The translations under genes were made by a program, and so were the position numbers. A model generated the notes under the pieces. It made no database searches. It worked only from the letters and a program-made list of their open reading frames with translations, and was not told the origin of the DNA. A DNA stretch of 24,153 nt from RYN-433 sp036558265 (lineage in GTDB: Bacteria > Planctomycetota > Phycisphaerae > Tepidisphaerales > Tepidisphaeraceae), in contig DATBFY010000149.1 of NCBI GenBank assembly GCA_036558265.1, forward strand, positions 1 through 24,153, read 5' to 3'. Shown here piece by piece: positions 22,298-24,153 of this stretch (position 1 is its first letter; each line of letters starts with the position of its first letter).

Positions 22298-22977
22298 ACC
22301 TGCTGGAATCCACGTGGCTGGGCGAGAGGCTCGCGCGGATGGGGGATGCGGAATTGTTTCCGCTACTGAACGTTGGATCGTCCACCGAGGAGTTTCGGAC
22401 GCGGGTGCAGCCGTATATCGACGCGAACATCTTCGCCCCGCTTCGGCATCGGGGCGGGGTGGTTTATCACGCGGACATGAAGGCGGCGCCTGGCGTGGAC
22501 CGGGTGGGTGATCTTCTCGACCCGGCGTTCATCGATCAGTTGTCGAAGCTCCAGATCCGATCGATCCTCATGTCCAACCTGCTGGAGCACGTGACGGATC
22601 GGCAGGCCGTCTGCGATGCGATCCTGCGGCTCGTACCCGACGGCGGATACCTCTTCGTCTCGGGGCCCCGCGATTACCCCTACCACGCCGACCCGATCGA
22701 CACGATGTTCCGGCCGACGATCGACCAGGCGCATGCGCTCTTTCCCGGGACGCGGATCGTGGAGAGCGCGACCATCGACTCAGGGAACTGGCGGCAGTGG
22801 AAGGCGGCCGAGCGCGGGCGGACGCTGGGGCGGACACTCGCGCGGTTGCTGACGCCCTTCTACCGGCCCAGGAAGTGGTGGGAATTGGCCAGGCAGAGCC
22901 CCTATTTGTGCAAACACATCACGGCGTTTGCACTGGTAATGCAAAAGCAGGTCAACAATCCTTTGCCGCGACGTTAG
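22294..22977 (+). CDS. SAM-dependent methyltransferase, type-11-like, small
   Basis: ATG 22294 overlaps the acetyltransferase stop by four bases (ATGA). The 227-residue protein has a methyltransferase-like core: LLNVGSSTEEF (24-34) in place of the usual glycine-rich loop, VVYHADMKAAPGVDRVGDLLD (56-76), ILMSNLLEHVTDR (91-103, the SNLLEH motif of type-11 methyltransferases in glycan clusters) and GGYLFVSGPRDYPYHADPIDTMFRPT (117-142). The C-terminal 50 residues are basic with aromatics (FYRPRKWWEL) and may lie at the membrane. The loop has only one glycine, so activity is plausible but not assured. It closes the coupled series of the glycan cluster. Confidence 0.82.
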   Translation: MNLLESTWLGERLARMGDAELFPLLNVGSSTEEFRTRVQPYIDANIFAPLRHRGGVVYHADMKAAPGVDRVGDLLDPAFIDQLSKLQIRSILMSNLLEHVTDRQAVCDAILRLVPDGGYLFVSGPRDYPYHADPIDTMFRPTIDQAHALFPGTRIVESATIDSGNWRQWKAAERGRTLGRTLARLLTPFYRPRKWWELARQSPYLCKHITAFALVMQKQVNNPLPRR

Positions 22978-23015
22978 GATATTACGGTTCACGTCGGCGC
23001 GGACAGAGGTACTTG

Positions 23016-24153
23016 ATGCGGCTGGGTCTAATCTGCATTTCGCTTGTCCTGGCGCTGCCGGCATTGGGGGGGACGCCGCCGGAGTTCAATCGCGACGTCA
23101 AGCCGATCCTCGAGCAGCACTGCTTCAAGTGCCATGGCCCGGAAAAGCACAAGGGCGGGTTGAGACTCGATTCCAAGCCGAGCGCGCTCAAGGGCGGCGA
23201 ATCGGGCGAGCCGGCGATCGTGCCGGGCAACAGCCTGAAGAGCCACCTGCTGGAGCTGGTGCGGACCAACGATCCCGACCAAGCCATGCCGCCCAAGGGT
23301 GAGCGGCTCAAGGCCGAGGAGATCGCGCTGCTGCAACGGTGGATCGAGACCGGGGCGCACTGGTCGGAGCCGGGCGGGACAGCGGCCGTGGCGACGACGC
23401 AGACGATCTTGCCCATGGCCCCGGAGGCGCAGATCACGGCGCAGGATCGGCGGTTCTGGTCGTTCGTGCCGCCGCGCTCCATGGAACGGGCGCCGGTGAA
23501 GGAGATCGGCTGGCCGCGGACGCGGATCGACCGGTTCATCCTGGCGCGGCTGGAGTCGCACGGCCTGGGGCCGGCGCCGCAGGCGCCGCGAGCGATATTG
23601 ATCCGGAGGTTGTCGTTCGACCTGACCGGGCTGCCGCCGACGCCGGATGAGGTGGTGGCGTTCAAGTCGGATCAGTCGCCGGACGCGTACGAGAGGCTGG
23701 TGGATCGGCTCTTGGCGTCGCCGCGGTTCGGCGAGCGGATGGCAAGCTTGTGGCTGCCGCTGGCGCGGTACGCGGAGGACCAGGCCCACCAGGTGGGCAG
23801 CGATACGAAGTTCTTCTATCCCTACGCGTGGAAGTACCGCAAGTGGGTCATCGATGCGTTCAACCGCGACCTGCCGTACGACCGCTTCATCGAATTGCAG
23901 ATCGCGGCGGACCGGCTGCCCGATGCGTCGGCCGATGACCTGGCGGCACTGGGCCTTCTGGGGCTTGGACCCAAGTACTACAATCGCAATCGACTTGACG
24001 TGATGGCGGACGAGTGGGAGGACCGCGTGGACACCCTCACGCGGACGACGCTGGGGCTGACCGTCGCCTGCGCCCGCTGCCACGACCACAAGTACGACCC
24101 GATCCGGACCGAGGACTACTACGGGCTGGCCGGGGTGTTCGCCGGCACCAAGA
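23016..24153 (+). CDS. Planctomycete cytochrome c (PSCyt1) plus DUF1549 protein, 3' part missing
   Basis: The frame is open from ATG 23016 to the right edge (379 codons). AGAGG lies 7 nt before the ATG. MRLGLICISLVLALPALGG is a signal peptide. The PSCyt1 domain follows, with the haem motif CFKCH (36-40), LRLDSK (49-54) and MPP (91-93) as possible haem ligand region. WPRTRIDRFILARL and the LIRRLSFDLTGLPPTPDEV segment begin the DUF1549 domain, which shows FGERMASLWLPLARYAED and a second haem-like CARCHDHKYDPI (352-363). A DUF1553 domain would be expected beyond the edge. These exported proteins are abundant in Planctomycetes and are often linked to polysaccharide use, but their chemistry is unsettled. 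It is separated by 38 bp from the glycan cluster and may be independent. Confidence 0.95.
   Translation, partial: MRLGLICISLVLALPALGGTPPEFNRDVKPILEQHCFKCHGPEKHKGGLRLDSKPSALKGGESGEPAIVPGNSLKSHLLELVRTNDPDQAMPPKGERLKAEEIALLQRWIETGAHWSEPGGTAAVATTQTILPMAPEAQITAQDRRFWSFVPPRSMERAPVKEIGWPRTRIDRFILARLESHGLGPAPQAPRAILIRRLSFDLTGLPPTPDEVVAFKSDQSPDAYERLVDRLLASPRFGERMASLWLPLARYAEDQAHQVGSDTKFFYPYAWKYRKWVIDAFNRDLPYDRFIELQIAADRLPDASADDLAALGLLGLGPKYYNRNRLDVMADEWEDRVDTLTRTTLGLTVACARCHDHKYDPIRTEDYYGLAGVFAGTK

Overview
The window is high-GC bacterial DNA, most likely from a planctomycete, possibly of the Phycisphaerae side. The best evidence is the gene entering from the right edge. It is a planctomycete-type cytochrome c (PSCyt1) joined to a DUF1549 domain, an architecture expanded in Planctomycetes and their relatives. 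Short intergenic palindromes of the type CACGGGCA-N3-TGCCCGTG and GGTGGGC-N3-GCCCACC fit this, by my recollection of such genomes. No tRNA, rRNA, CRISPR array or transposase gene was seen.

Left block (1-5286, all minus strand). Reading in the direction of transcription, there is a stand-alone ATP-dependent DNA ligase (LigD-LIG type), Ku, and a stand-alone LigD-type primase-polymerase. Together these are a bacterial non-homologous end-joining set in which LigD is split and no phosphoesterase domain is visible. A hybrid histidine kinase follows 47 bp downstream on the same strand, then a secreted glycoside-hydrolase-like protein that runs off the left edge. A short divergent region (5287-5553) with three perfect inverted repeats separates this block from a rightward gene for a protein with a probable winged-helix domain.

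Middle block (6104-8360, minus strand). A succinate-semialdehyde-type aldehyde dehydrogenase is followed by a SAM-dependent methyltransferase. The 3' end of the methyltransferase overlaps the winged-helix gene by 38 bp.

Right block (8543-22977, plus strand except one gene) is a surface-polysaccharide cluster of the Wzx/Wzy kind. It holds four GT-B (GT4-like) and two GT-A (GT2-like) glycosyltransferases, a flippase, an O-antigen polymerase/ligase-like membrane protein, TylF-like and FkbM-like methyltransferases, a CysE-like hexapeptide acetyltransferase, a small type-11-like methyltransferase and a 49-residue one-helix membrane protein. Many junctions are 1-4 bp overlaps, so these genes are probably translationally coupled. 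Four TATAAT/TATAGT elements suggest the cluster is transcribed in several units, one of them perhaps leaderless. An unknown 165-residue gene lies in reverse orientation between flippase and polymerase. No initiating sugar-phosphate transferase and no Wza/Wzc export genes are in the window, so the cluster is incomplete here or split in the genome.

The most unusual feature is the set of short palindromic repeats in the glycan cluster. Two inverted pairs resemble REP doublets: one brackets the 49-residue gene, and the other lies at the 5' end of a glycosyltransferase gene and supplies its first possible start codon. A further palindrome lies inside a coding sequence.
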